A DNA stretch of 64,000 bases from Pseudomonadota bacterium. Its GTDB lineage: Bacteria; Pseudomonadota; Gammaproteobacteria; Xanthomonadales; Xanthomonadaceae. Positions 28,535-38,623 of the stretch are shown here, piece by piece. Position 1 is the stretch's first letter. Each line of letters begins with the position of its first letter. The DNA lies in contig JAEWGI010000054.1 of NCBI GenBank assembly GCA_023388355.1, positions 1-64,000 on the forward strand, given 5' to 3'. The notes beneath the pieces are model-generated. The model was not told the origin of the DNA. It saw only the letters and a list, made by a program, of their open reading frames with translations, and did not search any database. Both the position numbers and the translations under genes were made by a program.

Positions 28535-29218
28535 ATGCTCGCCGGTTGGTGGCTGGCCCTGGTGGGCCTGCCGGTATTCATGCAGCCGCTTCCCGAAGCG
28601 CCGGCCCAGCCGGCGGCGATGGCGGTCGCCTCGGGCCAGGTGTCGCTGCGCCAGCCCTGCCTGCGCCTGGCCTGCGCCGACGCCGAATGGCAGGCCGCGC
28701 TGGCGTCGCCGGTCGTGGCCCGCCCGCAGGCGCCGGGCGCGATCAGGCCGATCCGGCCGCTGCGGCTGCCGCAGCTGGCCACCCGCCGCTATATCGGCCT
28801 GCATTCGCCGGCCTCGCGCCGCGACCGGTTCTACGCCACCGGCGGCTCGGCCCTGGTGGCCACCCGCTACGGCCTGGAGGCGGTGCGCAGCCCCGACACC
28901 CGGCTGGACCTCGAGTTCGGCACCGGCTATCGCCTGCAGCCCTATGCAGGCTGGGGCACCTCGGCCGAGGGTCCGGTCGCGTCCGGACAGGTGCGGCTGA
29001 TGCAGCGGCTGGGCGACCGCGCGGCGCTCAACCAGCAGGTGCGGATCGAGCGCGGCCGCGAGAACGCCTTCGTGCGCCAGACCATCGGCCTGGACCTGGA
29101 GCTCGATCCGCAGTGGTCGCTGCTGGGCGACGTGGAGCTGCGCCACGACACCGCCGGCAACGGCGGCCAGGGTCGCACCGACCGCGAGGGCTCGCTGCGC
29201 CTGCGCTACGTGTTCTGA
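28535..29218 (+). CDS. Putative outer-membrane beta-barrel protein (DUF481-like)
   Basis: The 227-residue protein has an N-terminal hydrophobic segment and a C-terminal half with alternating polar/apolar strands (TRLDLEFGTGYRLQPYAGWG, RAALNQQVRIER, LDLELDPQWSLLGDVELRHD), ending in the aromatic barrel-closing RLRYVF. The pattern resembles DUF481 outer-membrane proteins, but the match is by eye only. The role is unknown. It is followed by a tandem repeat and converges on hemC. Confidence 0.6.
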   Translation: MLAGWWLALVGLPVFMQPLPEAPAQPAAMAVASGQVSLRQPCLRLACADAEWQAALASPVVARPQAPGAIRPIRPLRLPQLATRRYIGLHSPASRRDRFYATGGSALVATRYGLEAVRSPDTRLDLEFGTGYRLQPYAGWGTSAEGPVASGQVRLMQRLGDRAALNQQVRIERGRENAFVRQTIGLDLELDPQWSLLGDVELRHDTAGNGGQGRTDREGSLRLRYVF

Positions 29219-29252
29219 GTGGGGCGCGGTCCGGCTGGACCGCGAGCGCCCC

Positions 29253-29500
29253 GCGCCTTCGGCGCCCCCCATCGCCCTTCGGGCCCTTCCCCCGCAGGCG
29301 GGGGAAGGGGATACGCCTGGCCCGGCAGCCCGCGCCTTCGGCGCGCCCCATCGCCCTTCGGGCACTTCCCCCGCAGGCGGGGGAAGGGGATACGCCCGGC
29401 TCGGCAATCCGCGCCTTCGGCGCGCCCCCATCGCCCTTCGGGCACTTCCCCCGCAAGCGGGGGAAGGGGATCCGCCTGGGCCAGCAGGCGGGGGAAGGGG
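29253..29500. repeat. Three tandem copies of a 79-bp hairpin-rich repeat
   Basis: Units start at 29253, 29332 and 29411 with an exact period of 79 bp, plus a partial fourth GGCGGGGGAAGGGGAT at about 29487. Each unit holds three stem-loops: GCGCCttcGGCGC, GCCCttcGGGC and CTTCCCCCGC/GCGGGGGAAG. It fills the gap between convergent genes. The third stem resembles the dispersed palindromic repeat elsewhere in the window. Confidence 0.95.
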
Positions 29501-29501
29501 A

Positions 29502-30410
29502 TCAGGCTGACTCGAGAAACGCGCCAGCGCCGTCGGCCAGCAGGCGGCGCGCGGCTTCGCGTCCCAGCGCTTCGGGCTCGTCGCCGTCCACTTCCACCCG
29601 CACCGTGCGTCCGTCGCCGGCGCTGCCGACCAGGCCCAGCAGCTGCAGGCCGGTGCCGGTGTCGCGCGCGAATGCGGCCACCGGCACGTGGCAGCTGCCG
29701 TGCAGGGCCCGGTTCATCGCCCGCTCGGCGCCCACGCAGCGGCGGGTGTCGGCATCATCCAGCGGCGCGAACAGGCGCACCACGGCCGGGTCGTCCTCGC
29801 GGCATTCGACCGCGATGGCGCCCTGCGCCGGCGCCGGAAGCCAGTCCGGCGGCGCCAGCCGGGCGCGGATGCGCGCGTCCAGGCCCAGCCGCAGCAGGCC
29901 GGCGCAGGCCAGCACGATCGCGTCGTAGTCGCCGGCGTCCAGCCGCCCCAGCCGGGTGTTGACGTTGCCGCGCAGGTCGAGCAGCCGCAGGTCCGGGCGG
30001 CGCGCGCGCAGCTGCGCCTGGCGCCGCAGCGAGGACGTCCCCACCCGCGCGCCCTCGGGCAGCGCGTCCAGCCCGTCGAAGGCGTTGCTGACGAAGGCAT
30101 CGGCCGGATCGTCGCGGACCAGGATCGCCGGCAGGGCGAAGCCCGGCTCCAGCTCCATCGGCACGTCCTTGAGCGAATGCACCGCGCAGTCGGCCTCGCC
30201 GCGCTGCATCGCCAGCTCCAGTTCCTTCAGGAACAGGCCCTTGCCGCCGATCGCCGCCAGCGAGCGGTCCAGCACCTCGTCGCCGCGGGTGCTCAACGGC
30301 ACCAGCCCGACCTCGAGGCCGGGGTGCGCCTGGCGCAGCCGACGGGCGACGTGTTCGGTCTGCCACAGGGCCAGCGGGCTCTTGCGGGTGGCGATGCGCA
30401 GTCGTTCCAT
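29502..30410 (-). CDS. hemC: Porphobilinogen deaminase (hydroxymethylbilane synthase)
   Basis: The 302-residue enzyme joins four porphobilinogens in haem and siroheme synthesis. Hallmarks are [13 protein letters not shown] at the start, [32 protein letters not shown] and the dipyrromethane-cofactor cysteine in [13 protein letters not shown] 30410 gives the normal length. It is downstream of the AlgR-like gene on the same strand (53-bp gap), an order also known from Pseudomonas (algR-hemC). Confidence 0.97.
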   Translation of the reverse strand: MERLRIATRKSPLALWQTEHVARRLRQAHPGLEVGLVPLSTRGDEVLDRSLAAIGGKGLFLKELELAMQRGEADCAVHSLKDVPMELEPGFALPAILVRDDPADAFVSNAFDGLDALPEGARVGTSSLRRQAQLRARRPDLRLLDLRGNVNTRLGRLDAGDYDAIVLACAGLLRLGLDARIRARLAPPDWLPAPAQGAIAVECREDDPAVVRLFAPLDDADTRRCVGAERAMNRALHGSCHVPVAAFARDTGTGLQLLGLVGSAGDGRTVRVEVDGDEPEALGREAARRLLADGAGAFLESA

Positions 30411-30463
30411 GCGCGCATTATCCCGCAGCCGCGCCGCGGGCGCTGGCGCTGGCGGGCGCGCGC

Positions 30464-31195
30464 CTACAGCTGGCGGATGGTCTCGCGCAGCTGGGCCACG
30501 CAGCGGCGGCTGACCTCCAGCGGCCGGTCGCCGTGGCGCAGGATGGCGTGCACGTGGCCGTCGATGCCGCGCCGCAGCTCGACCAGCTCGTGCCGCGCCA
30601 CCAGGCAGTTGCGGTGGATGCGCACGAAGCGATCGCCGAACTCGTCCTCCAGCGACTTGAGCGATTCCTCGATCAGGTCCTCGCCGCGGGCGTGGTGTAC
30701 CACCACGTATTTTTCCTCGGCCTGCAGATAGCGCACGTCCTCGACCGGAATCAGCCGCAGGCTGCCGCGCAGGCGCGCGCACAGGTGGCTGCGGCGCTGG
30801 CCGCCGGGCGCGACACCGGCCCCGGTTTCGCGCGCCGCGGCCAGCGCGCGCGCGCGCTGCAGCGCCGAGGCCAGCCGCTCCGGGCGCACCGGCTTGACCA
30901 GGTAGTCGACCGCCTCGGCGTCGAACGCCGACAGTGCGTGCGCGTCGTAGGCGGTGCAGAACACCACCACCGGCCGCGGCTCGAATGCCTGCAGATGCCG
31001 CGCCACCTCGAGCCCGTCGATGCCGGGCATGGCGATGTCCAGCAGCACCAGCTCCGGATCGTGCTCGGCGCAGGCGTGCAGCGCCTCGTGGCCGTCGCCG
31101 ACTTCGGCCACGACCTCCACCCCGGGCTCGCCGGCAAGCAGCGCGCGCAGGCGCTCGCGCGCCAGGGGTTCGTCGTCGGCGATAACGATTTTCAC
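30464..31195 (-). CDS. AlgR-like LytTR response regulator
   Basis: The 243-residue regulator has an intact receiver ([19 protein letters not shown]; phospho-acceptor in [18 protein letters not shown] lysine) and a C-terminal LytTR DNA-binding domain ([28 protein letters not shown]). The start is GTG 31195, whose GTGA overlaps the stop codon of the upstream kinase remnant, preserving the original operon coupling. The cognate AlgZ/FimS-type kinase is reduced to a fragment, so this regulator is probably orphaned or served by another kinase. Confidence 0.92.
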   Translation of the reverse strand: MKIVIADDEPLARERLRALLAGEPGVEVVAEVGDGHEALHACAEHDPELVLLDIAMPGIDGLEVARHLQAFEPRPVVVFCTAYDAHALSAFDAEAVDYLVKPVRPERLASALQRARALAAARETGAGVAPGGQRRSHLCARLRGSLRLIPVEDVRYLQAEEKYVVVHHARGEDLIEESLKSLEDEFGDRFVRIHRNCLVARHELVELRRGIDGHVHAILRHGDRPLEVSRRCVAQLRETIRQL

Positions 31196-31411
31196 CCGGA
31201 AGTCCGCTCCAGTGGAAGCGTGATCTCGCAGGCATAGTAGCCCGCGTCCCGTGCCGGGGCCATCCGCGTGCGCTGGCCGGGCATGTCGCCCGGGCGATGG
31301 CGGAGGTTGCTGGGCGTGGCCGGTGCCGTACGCGCCGCCCTGTTCCGGCGGCGGCGGGCGATCGCGCACGCGCACGTCGCGCAACCGGTCGCCGAAGCCC
31401 GCCTCGGGCAT
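31192..31411 (-). pseudogene. C-terminal remnant of an AlgZ/FimS-type histidine kinase
   Basis: Two frames together spell the end of a LytS/AlgZ-like kinase. The first (from 31411) reads [19 protein letters not shown], then YGTGHAQ. After a one-base frame change near 31315 the second reads NLRHR, and later [17 protein letters not shown], then TGA overlapping the algR GTG. The ATPase G-box and C-terminal strand are recognisable; the sensor, dimerisation and H-box regions are missing, and the intact carboxylesterase gene lies immediately upstream. A deletion plus frameshift is the simplest reading; a sequencing error could explain the shift but not the missing body. Confidence 0.7.
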
Positions 31412-31414
31412 CGC

Positions 31415-32101
31415 TCAGCCCGCTGCGATCCGTCGCGACATCCAGTCGCCGAGGTCGCGGATCTCCTCGATGCAGACCGAATGCGGCATCGGGTAGCGAT
31501 GGAACGCGACCTCGAAGCCGTGTTCGCGCATCCACTGCGCGCTCTGTTCGCCGGCGGCGAACGGCACCACCGGATCCTGGGTGCCGTGGGCCATGAACAG
31601 CGGCTGCGCGCGCGCCGCGTCCACCAGCGCCTTGCCCGCCTCGTGCGCGGACGGCAAGTAGGTCGACAGGCCGATCAGTCCGGCCAGCGGCACCTGCCGG
31701 CGCAGGCCCGCGGCCAGGGTGATCGCGCCGCCCTGCGAGAAGCCGGCCAGGAAGATGCGCTCCGCCGGCACGCCGCGTTCGATCTCGCGCGCGATCAGGG
31801 CCTCGGCCTGGCCCACCGATTCGGCCACGCCCGCGGCGTCGGCGCGGTTGGCGAGGTCGAAGTCGCGGATGTCGTACCAGGCGCGCATGCGCGCGCCGCC
31901 GTTGATCGTGACCGCGCGCACCGGCGCGTGCGGGAACACGAAGCGCATCGACGGCCAGTCGCGGCGCACCAGTTCGGGCAGGATCGGCACGAAATCGCTG
32001 CCGTCCGCGCCCAGACCATGCAGCCACAGCACGCTCCACTGCGGGGCGGCCCCGGTTTCGCGCTCGATCGCTTCCAGCAGGGCCGGTTCGGCCTGGACCA
32101 T
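31415..32101 (-). CDS. Carboxylesterase / phospholipase of the alpha/beta hydrolase fold
   Basis: The 228-residue cytosolic esterase belongs to the acyl-protein thioesterase-like family. The nucleophile is Ser in GFSQGG, the acid is Asp in GTQDPVVP and the base is His in [18 protein letters not shown] forms the oxyanion region. Length and motifs are normal. It ends three bases before the kinase remnant. The physiological substrate is unknown. Confidence 0.93.
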   Translation of the reverse strand: MVQAEPALLEAIERETGAAPQWSVLWLHGLGADGSDFVPILPELVRRDWPSMRFVFPHAPVRAVTINGGARMRAWYDIRDFDLANRADAAGVAESVGQAEALIAREIERGVPAERIFLAGFSQGGAITLAAGLRRQVPLAGLIGLSTYLPSAHEAGKALVDAARAQPLFMAHGTQDPVVPFAAGEQSAQWMREHGFEVAFHRYPMPHSVCIEEIRDLGDWMSRRIAAG

Positions 32102-32158
32102 TGCAGTTTCCCGATGGATGTTGCGGACGCGGCAATATACCCCGCGCCCCCGGCGCGT

Positions 32159-34960
32159 TCAGGCGCCGGGACCGTGCCGGCGCCAGGCCTCGCCGATCGC
32201 CGCGCGCGCGACGTCGAGCGCGGGATCGCGCGGCACCAGGCGCGGGCGCCGGTCGAGCGAGCAGTCAAGCCCGGCGGCGACCAGTCGGGCGTGCGCCTTG
32301 CGCAGTGCGACCGCGGTGTCCTCCGGCAGCGCGCCAGCCGCCGCCAGCGCCTCCAGCAGCGGTCGCGTCGCGCGCGGCTGCAGCAGGTCGGGCTGCGCCG
32401 CGGCCTCGCCCAGCACCAGGAACTGCAGCAGGAACTCCAGGTCCACCAGCCCGCCCTCGCCCTGCTTGAGGTCGAACAGCGCCGCGTCGCTGCGGTCGAG
32501 TTCGTCGCGCATGCGCTGGCGCATCGAGGCCACGTCGGTGCGCAGCCCGGCGCGCTCGCGCCCGCGCGCGAGCGTGTCGGCGCGGATGCGCTCGAACGCG
32601 GTCCGCATCGCCTCGTCGCCGGCGATGCAGCGCGCCCGCACCAGCGCCTGGTGTTCCCAGGTCCAGGCGCGCTCGCGCTGGTAGTCGGCGTAGCTGGCCA
32701 CGGTCGAAACCAGCAGGCCCTTGCCGCCGTCGGGGCGCAGGCGCACGTCCACCTCGTACAGCCGCCCACCGCCGGTGACGGCGCCAAGCAGCGACACGAT
32801 CTTCTGCGCCAGGCGCGCGAACCAGCGCGGCGCGTCCAGCGGCCGCACGCTTCCCGCCTGCGCGGAGGCAGGCACGGAATGCGCCTCGGGCGGCGCGTCG
32901 TAGAGGAACACCAGGTCGAGGTCGGAGCCGAAGCCCAGCTCCTCGCCGCCGAGGCTGCCGTAGCCGAGCACGGCGAAGCCGGCGCCTTCGATCGTGCCGT
33001 GCGCGCGCTCGAGTTCGCGCCACGCCAGCGCCAGCACCGTGTCCACCACCGCGTCGGCGAGCCAGGCCAGCTGGCGGGTGCTGTCGCTGGCGCGCTGGCG
33101 GCGGTCGAGCGTGGCCAGGGCAATGCGGAAGCTCAGCTGCTGGCGCACCTCGTTGAGCGCGAACAGCGCGGCCTCGGTGTCCATGGCGCGCGCCGGCGCG
33201 CAGGCCGCGGCGAACAGTTCGCGCTGCGGCAGCGGACCTTCGGCGCGCGCGTCCAGCAGCTCGTCCAGCAGCAGCGGATGCGCGGCCAAGCGTTCGGCCA
33301 GCAGCGCGCTGCGGGTGACCAGGTCGACCAGCCGCGCCAGCGCGGCAGGCTGTTCGTCGAGCAGGGCCAGGTAGCTGGACCGGCGCAGGATGTTGTGCAG
33401 CAGGGCCAGCAGCCGGCGGATCGCCTGCAGCGGACGTGAGGCCGGAGCGGACGCCTGCAGCAGCACCGGCATTACCCGGTCCAGGCGTGCGCGGGTGGCG
33501 TCGGACAGGTCGCGCACGCTGGGCGCGCGCACGAAATCGCGCAGCGCCGCGTCCACCTCGGCCGCGTCCTGGAATCCGGCCTGGGCCAGCGCCGCCGCGC
33601 TGCTGCCTTCGGGCAGCGCGCGCCAGTAGGCGGCGATGTCGTCGGCCACCGCCGGCTGCTGCTCGCGCTGCGACAGCAGGGCGTCGAATTCGCGGGTGAC
33701 GCGCGCGCGGTGGTGGTCGATGCGCTGCGCCAGCGCCGGCCAGCCCGCGTGTCCGAGTCCCTGCGCGATGCGCTCGCGGTCGAGCGGCGAGTCCGGCAGC
33801 ACGTGGGTCTGCTCGTCGCGCAGCATCTGCAGCCTGTTCTCCAGCCTGCGCAGGAAGCGGTAGTCCTCGGCCAGGGCCGCGGCGGCGTCGGGCTCGATCT
33901 GGCCGGCCTCGCGCAGCGCGTCCAGCGCCGGCAGCAGGCGCGGCTGGCGCAGCGCGGACTCGCGGCCGCCGCGGATCAGCTGCAGGGCCTGGGCGAGGAA
34001 CTCGATCTCGCGGATGCCGCCAGGGCCACGCTTGATGTCGTCGGCCATCTCCTTGCGCGCGACTTCGGCGGCGATCATCGCCTTCATCCCGCGCAGGCCG
34101 TCGAGCGCGCCGAAATCGAGGTAGCGGCGGTAGACGAACGGGCGCAGCGCCTGCAGGAAGCGCTGCCCGGCCTCGACGTCGCCGGCCACCGGGCGCGCCT
34201 TCTGCCAGGCATAGCGCTCCCAGTCGCGGCCTTCGCGCTGGAAGTACAGCTCCAGCGCGGAGAAGCCCATCGCCACCCGGCCGGCGTTGCCGAACGGTCG
34301 CAGCCGCAGGTCGACGCGGTGGCAGAAGCCGTCGACGGTGCGCTCGTCGAGCAGCTTCGCCAGCTGCTGGCCGAGCCGCGCGAAATAGTCCTCGGCGGCC
34401 AGCGGGCGGATGCCCTCGCCCCGGCTCTCGCCGCCGTATTCGTAGGCATAGACCAGGTCGATGTCGGAGCTGAAGTTCAGCTCGCCGCCGCCCAGCTTGC
34501 CCATGCCGAACACGACCAGCCGCACCGGCTGCCCGTCCGGACCGTGCACGTGGCCGTGGCGACGGGAGAAGTCGCGTTCCAGCGCTTCAAGCCCCAGCTG
34601 CAGGCAGCGCTCGGCCAGCCGGGTGACGGCGGCCAGGGTGTCGTCGACGGCATCGAGGCCGAGCACGTCGCGCCACGCCAGGCGCGCGCATTCGGCGGTG
34701 CGGTAGCGGCGCAGCAGGCACGGCCAGTCGCCGCCGCGGTCGGGGTCCAGGACCGGCGGTGGCACCGGCGTGCTGCCGTCGTCGGCGGCCAGCCGTGCCA
34801 GCAGCCCGGGCTGGCGTTCGAACACGTCGAGGGCGAAATCGCTTGCGACCGCGACCCGGCGCAGGCGCTCGCGCAGGCCCGGATCGTCGGGCAGTGCATC
34901 GAGGCGGGCCAGCGCGCGATCGGCGATGGCGTCGAGGTCGTCGCGGCGGGGCTGGTTCAT
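32159..34960 (-). CDS. glnE: Bifunctional glutamine synthetase adenylyltransferase/deadenylase
   Basis: The 933-residue enzyme has two nucleotidyltransferase domains. The N-terminal deadenylase carries [18 protein letters not shown], and the C-terminal adenylyltransferase carries [18 protein letters not shown]. It adjusts glutamine synthetase activity in response to PII and glutamine. The length matches the family. It lies 57 bp upstream of the esterase gene on the same strand. Confidence 0.97.
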   Translation of the reverse strand: MNQPRRDDLDAIADRALARLDALPDDPGLRERLRRVAVASDFALDVFERQPGLLARLAADDGSTPVPPPVLDPDRGGDWPCLLRRYRTAECARLAWRDVLGLDAVDDTLAAVTRLAERCLQLGLEALERDFSRRHGHVHGPDGQPVRLVVFGMGKLGGGELNFSSDIDLVYAYEYGGESRGEGIRPLAAEDYFARLGQQLAKLLDERTVDGFCHRVDLRLRPFGNAGRVAMGFSALELYFQREGRDWERYAWQKARPVAGDVEAGQRFLQALRPFVYRRYLDFGALDGLRGMKAMIAAEVARKEMADDIKRGPGGIREIEFLAQALQLIRGGRESALRQPRLLPALDALREAGQIEPDAAAALAEDYRFLRRLENRLQMLRDEQTHVLPDSPLDRERIAQGLGHAGWPALAQRIDHHRARVTREFDALLSQREQQPAVADDIAAYWRALPEGSSAAALAQAGFQDAAEVDAALRDFVRAPSVRDLSDATRARLDRVMPVLLQASAPASRPLQAIRRLLALLHNILRRSSYLALLDEQPAALARLVDLVTRSALLAERLAAHPLLLDELLDARAEGPLPQRELFAAACAPARAMDTEAALFALNEVRQQLSFRIALATLDRRQRASDSTRQLAWLADAVVDTVLALAWRELERAHGTIEGAGFAVLGYGSLGGEELGFGSDLDLVFLYDAPPEAHSVPASAQAGSVRPLDAPRWFARLAQKIVSLLGAVTGGGRLYEVDVRLRPDGGKGLLVSTVASYADYQRERAWTWEHQALVRARCIAGDEAMRTAFERIRADTLARGRERAGLRTDVASMRQRMRDELDRSDAALFDLKQGEGGLVDLEFLLQFLVLGEAAAQPDLLQPRATRPLLEALAAAGALPEDTAVALRKAHARLVAAGLDCSLDRRPRLVPRDPALDVARAAIGEAWRRHGPGA

Positions 34961-35042
34961 GCGCGGATTGTGGCATCAGCCTGTGCGCGGGCCCGTGGCG
35001 GCACGGATGGCACGACGCCGCGCACTGTTGGCCGGTGCCGCC

Positions 35043-35122
35043 CTGCTCCTTCCCCCGCATGCGGGGGAAGGAGCAGACCCCCGTTGTCACGAGTGAACGT
35101 CCCCGCGCGTGGGAGATGAACC
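35043..35122 (+). repeat. Dispersed ~80-bp two-part repeat, copy B
   Basis: The first part is a perfect palindrome running from CTGCTCCTTCCCCCGC to its complement ending GAAGGAGCAG (35043-35076). The second part is GTTGTCACGAGTGAACGTCC, followed by CCGCGCGTGGGAGATGAACC. Copies C and D carry both parts. It lies upstream of glnE, next to a terminator. Confidence 0.85.
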
Positions 35123-35124
35123 AT

Positions 35125-35163
35125 AAAAAAGCCCGCTGGCAGTTGCCTGCCAGCGGGCTTTGC
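35125..35163 (-). terminator. Rho-independent terminator (A/T tracts on both sides)
   Basis: An 11-bp perfect stem GCCCGCTGGCA / TGCCAGCGGGC (35131-35141 with 35148-35158) has a 6-base loop. It is flanked by AAAAAA on the left and TTT on the right. In the minus direction the stem is followed by six U residues, so it should end transcription coming from the FAD-enzyme gene at 35333; it may also act on the plus strand. Confidence 0.9.
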
Positions 35164-35332
35164 TCCCTCCCCCACGTCGGGTGCGAGGCCATCGTGAACG
35201 ATTCGTTACCCCGGTTGCACGCTGCAGCGCAAAACGATACCGGGCAGTTCACTAAGGCGATTGCGCGGCAACCTGCGCGGGCACTCGATTGCAAACGTTT
35301 CCAGTGTTTTCGCGGACTTGCGCGCGCATGCG

Positions 35333-36979
35333 TCAACGGGGACGCGGACGGCGGCGCAGGTCGCGCAGGATCTCGCGCGCGGCGTTGCGTCCGGGCAGAC
35401 CGGTGACGCCGCCGCCGGGATGGGTCCCCGATCCGCACAGGTACAGGCCGGGCAGCGCGCCGCGGTAGTTGCCCTGGCCCAGCAGCGGGCGGGCGCTGAA
35501 CATCTGGTCCAGGCCGAGCGCGCCGTGGAAGATGTCGCCGCCGACCAGGCCGAACTCGCGCTCCAGGTCCAGCGGCGAAAGCGCGCGGTAGCCCAGCACG
35601 CTGCGGGCGAAGTTGGGCGCCACCGCGTCGACCGTGTCGATCATCAGCCTGGCCACCGTGTCGCGATGCGCATCCCAGCCAGCGTCGGGCAGCTCGGGGT
35701 TCACGTGCTGGCAGAACAGGCTGGCGACATGCCGGCCGGGCGGCGCAAGCGTGTCGTCGAGGGTGGATGAGATCACCAGTTCTACGATCGGCGCGCGCGC
35801 CCAGCCGGGATTGTGGGCGCGCGATTTCGCGTCGAAGTACGCATTCTCGAAATACTGCAGCGAATGCCCGACCAGGATTCCGCTCTGGTGGTGCGGCTGC
35901 AGCTGCGTGCCGGGCGCGGCGCTGAAGTCCGGCAGCTCAGACAGCGCGACGTTCATGCGGAACGTGCCGGAACCGCAGCGATAGCGCGCGATGCGCTGCG
36001 CGGTGTCTTCGTCCAGGTGCTCGCGCGCGACCAGCCGCGTGTACAGCAGCTTCGGGTTGAGGTTGGACACCACGGTCGCGGCGCGCAGCTCGCGCCCGTC
36101 GGCGAGGGCGACGCCAACCGCGCGGCCGCGCTCGACCAGGACGCGTTCGACCGCCGCATCGCAGTGCATGCGCACGCCGCGCGCCGCGCATTCGGCCGCG
36201 ATCGCGCGGGTGATCGCGCCCATGCCGCCGATCGCGTGCCCCCACACCCCCGGCTTGCCGTTGGTCTGGCCGAACACGTGGTGCAGCAGCACGTAGGCGC
36301 TGCCCGGCGTGTACGGGCTGGCGAAGTTGCCGACCACCGAATCCCAGCCCAGCGCGGCCTTGAGCGGCTCGGATTCGAACCAGTGGTCGAGCAGGTCGCC
36401 GGCGGATTTCGTGAACAGGTCGAGCAGGTCGCGGCGGCCGCGCAGGTCGAGGCGCTTGAGCCGCTTCGCGACGTCGTACGACGCCAGCCAGTCGGCCAGC
36501 GACAGCGTTTCGTCGAAGTTGGGCGGCGTGCGCTGCATCAGCTCGCGCAGCACCGCGACCACGCCGTCGAGCATCGCGCCGTAGCCGGCCAGGCGCTCGA
36601 TGTCGCGCGGAGAGGACTGCAGTGAGGCGGCGGTGTGCGCGTCGCCCAGACGGAACGCGCGACCATCGGGCAGCGGCAGGAAGTTGGCGTAGGGACGCTC
36701 GACCACGCGCAGGCCGTGCGCGGCCAGGCGCAGTTCGGCGATCACCTTCGGGTCGAGCAGGCTGACGGTGTAGCTGGCGGTGGAGTTGCGGAAGCCCGGG
36801 TGGAATTCCTCGGTGACCGCGGCGCCGCCGACCACGCCGCGGCGCTCGAGCACGGTGACCTTCAGTCCGGCCGCGGCCAGGTAGGCGGCGCAGACCAGGC
36901 CGTTGTGGCCGCCGCCGACCAGCAGCACGTCGGCATCGTCGTGCAGCGGCGCCGGAGCGGGGGCGGGGTCTTCGCGCAT
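35333..36979 (-). CDS. PYROXD2/phytoene-desaturase-like FAD-dependent oxidoreductase
   Basis: The 548-residue flavoenzyme starts with a Rossmann dinucleotide motif VLLVGGGHNGLVCAAYLAAA and the second glycine pattern RRGVVGGAAVTEEF, and ends with the FAD-contacting GTHPGGGVTGLPGRNAAREI. This is the crtI-like amine-oxidase/desaturase superfamily, closest in style to PYROXD2 proteins. No carotenoid gene is nearby, so desaturation of a carotenoid is not supported. The MurG-like gene stops 37 bp upstream on the same strand, so the two are probably co-transcribed. Confidence 0.88.
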   Translation of the reverse strand: MREDPAPAPAPLHDDADVLLVGGGHNGLVCAAYLAAAGLKVTVLERRGVVGGAAVTEEFHPGFRNSTASYTVSLLDPKVIAELRLAAHGLRVVERPYANFLPLPDGRAFRLGDAHTAASLQSSPRDIERLAGYGAMLDGVVAVLRELMQRTPPNFDETLSLADWLASYDVAKRLKRLDLRGRRDLLDLFTKSAGDLLDHWFESEPLKAALGWDSVVGNFASPYTPGSAYVLLHHVFGQTNGKPGVWGHAIGGMGAITRAIAAECAARGVRMHCDAAVERVLVERGRAVGVALADGRELRAATVVSNLNPKLLYTRLVAREHLDEDTAQRIARYRCGSGTFRMNVALSELPDFSAAPGTQLQPHHQSGILVGHSLQYFENAYFDAKSRAHNPGWARAPIVELVISSTLDDTLAPPGRHVASLFCQHVNPELPDAGWDAHRDTVARLMIDTVDAVAPNFARSVLGYRALSPLDLEREFGLVGGDIFHGALGLDQMFSARPLLGQGNYRGALPGLYLCGSGTHPGGGVTGLPGRNAAREILRDLRRRPRPR

Positions 36980-37016
36980 CGCCGCATTGTAGGAGGCGGT
37001 GCGCGGCGGCGGCGGC

Positions 37017-38129
37017 TCAGGCCGCGGCGAGCGTGCGTTCGACCAGATCCGCCAGCCGCGAGGCGGCGTCCGGCCTGCCCAGCGCGGCGGCGGCCCGCGC
37101 CGCCTCGGGCAGGCGCGTGGGCGAACCGAACAGTTCCGCCAGCAGCCCGGCCAGCGCTTCGGACGTGAGCCCGGGCTCCGGCACGTGCCAGCCCGCCCCC
37201 GCATCGGCCATCGTCTGCGCGTTGCGGCGCTGCTCCTCGCGCGAGCCGCCGTGCGGCAGCGGGACGAAGATCGCCGGCCGCCCGATCGCCAGCAGGTCGG
37301 CGGCGGTGCTGGCGCCGGCGCGGGTGATGACCAGGTGCGCCTCGCGCAGGCGACTGCCGACGTCGTGGAAGAACGGCTGCACGGTCGCTTCCACGCCGGC
37401 CGCGCGCAGCTGCGCCTGCACCGCTTCGGCATCGTCGCCGCGGTACTGCAGCGACAGCCGCAACCTGTGGCGCAGTGCTTCGGGCAGCTGGAGCAGCGCC
37501 GGCGGCACGACGCGGCCGAACACCGCCGCGCCCTGGCTGCCGCCGACCACCAGCAGGCGCAGCGGACCGTCGGCGTCGAACGGCGGATAGTCGCCGCGTG
37601 CGTCGAGGATTGCCTGGCGCACGGGGTTGCCGGTCTGCACCACCCGCGCCGGGTCGATCGCCCCGGCGCCGGACACGGCCGGGAACGAGGTCGCCAGCGC
37701 CGCCGCCCGCGGCAGCAGATGCGCGTTGGCCTTGCTCAGGCGCGTGGCCTGCTCGTGCAGCAGCAGCGGCAGGCCCAGGCTGCGCGCGGCCAGCGCGGGA
37801 GCGAAACTGGGGTAGCCGCCGAAACCCACCAGCAGCGCCACGCCGCGCCGGCGCAGGTCGCGACGCGAGGCCAGCACGCCGCGCGCGATGATCAGCGCCG
37901 CGCGCAGCTTTGCCAGCACGCCACCTTCGAGCGAGCTGGCCGGCAGCACCAGGTGCTCCAGTCCCTCCAGCGCCCGGGTGTACTGCGCGCCGCGCCGCTC
38001 GGTGTGGATCACCACGTCGAAACCGCGCGCCAGCAGCTCGCGCGCCAGCGCTTCGGCGGGGAACAGATGGCCGCCCGTACCGCCGGCGGCGAGGGCAATC
38101 GTGGCGCGGGGCGCGGCGGGAGACGACAT
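37017..38129 (-). CDS. MurG-like UDP-GlcNAc glycosyltransferase, alphaproteobacterial type
   Basis: The 370-residue GT28 protein shows MurG signatures: AGGTGGHLFPAEALARELLA, VGFGGYPSFAPALAA, VVGGSQGA and ITRAGASTAADLLAIGRPAI. The wording of these motifs (HLFPAEALARELLARG, GYPSFAPALAARSLGLPLLL) recalls alphaproteobacterial MurG rather than the HIFPGLAVA style expected in Xanthomonadaceae. The late motif reads VPLPHGGSREEQRRNA, keeping Gln and Asn-Ala of the sugar-binding loop but with an altered spacer. It is not in a dcw cluster. It may be a second lipid II synthase or another lipid-linked sugar transferase. Confidence 0.82.
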   Translation of the reverse strand: MSSPAAPRATIALAAGGTGGHLFPAEALARELLARGFDVVIHTERRGAQYTRALEGLEHLVLPASSLEGGVLAKLRAALIIARGVLASRRDLRRRGVALLVGFGGYPSFAPALAARSLGLPLLLHEQATRLSKANAHLLPRAAALATSFPAVSGAGAIDPARVVQTGNPVRQAILDARGDYPPFDADGPLRLLVVGGSQGAAVFGRVVPPALLQLPEALRHRLRLSLQYRGDDAEAVQAQLRAAGVEATVQPFFHDVGSRLREAHLVITRAGASTAADLLAIGRPAIFVPLPHGGSREEQRRNAQTMADAGAGWHVPEPGLTSEALAGLLAELFGSPTRLPEAARAAAALGRPDAASRLADLVERTLAAA

Positions 38130-38236
38130 CGTCTGAAGTATTCCGGCGGACGGCGCCGCACTATAGACCAGCGCCACTTCCGGCCCGATGCCATTGGAAT
38201 CGCGCGTCAACGACGTGGCAGGGTCGCGCTGCGCGC

Positions 38237-38512
38237 TCAGTCCGGGTCGCTGCCGCCGGAGAAGAAGGCCAGCTTGCGGCCGCGCGGCAGCTGCTTGAGC
38301 CGCCACTCCGCGCGCGAGGCGCTGGCCCGGTCGGGATACGCGCGACTGGCCAGCAGCCGCAGCGGCCCGCGTCCGCGGGTGTAGCGGGCGCCGCTGCCGG
38401 CGGCGTGCGCGCGCATGCGTGCGTCCAGGTCGTTGCTGATGCCCGCATACCAGGTGCCGTCGCCGCATTCGAGCAGGTACAGGCACCAGCAGTGATCGGG
38501 GGCGATGTCCAC
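38237..38512 (-). CDS. GIY-YIG nuclease-like protein (UPF0213)
   Basis: The single-domain protein of about 91 residues reads [20 protein letters not shown], then [20 protein letters not shown], i.e. the GIY-YIG core with the catalytic Arg region. Such small proteins have no settled role. The start is taken as GTG 38512; an in-frame ATG at 38599 would add 29 Arg/Pro-rich residues. It lies 107 bp upstream of the MurG-like gene. Confidence 0.83.
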   Translation of the reverse strand: MDIAPDHCWCLYLLECGDGTWYAGISNDLDARMRAHAAGSGARYTRGRGPLRLLASRAYPDRASASRAEWRLKQLPRGRKLAFFSGGSDPD

Positions 38513-38623
38513 GCTGCAGGGGATGACGCGCTGTGGCCGGTTCGGATCCTTGCGACATGGTATCGGGATGGGCGCGCGCGCTGCAGGCGCGCGAGACATG
38601 GCGCGACGACCGGTTGCCCCCGC

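Noticed and set aside
29206..29456. Small frames across the 79-bp repeats
   Set aside because: They are translations of hairpin repeats and do not look like proteins.
35043..35076. Palindrome B as a simple rho-independent terminator
   Set aside because: There is no U-tract, and a separate true terminator lies at 35125-35163.
37017..38129. Calling this gene the housekeeping murG
   Set aside because: There is no division/cell-wall cluster around it and its motifs differ from those expected for the host lineage.
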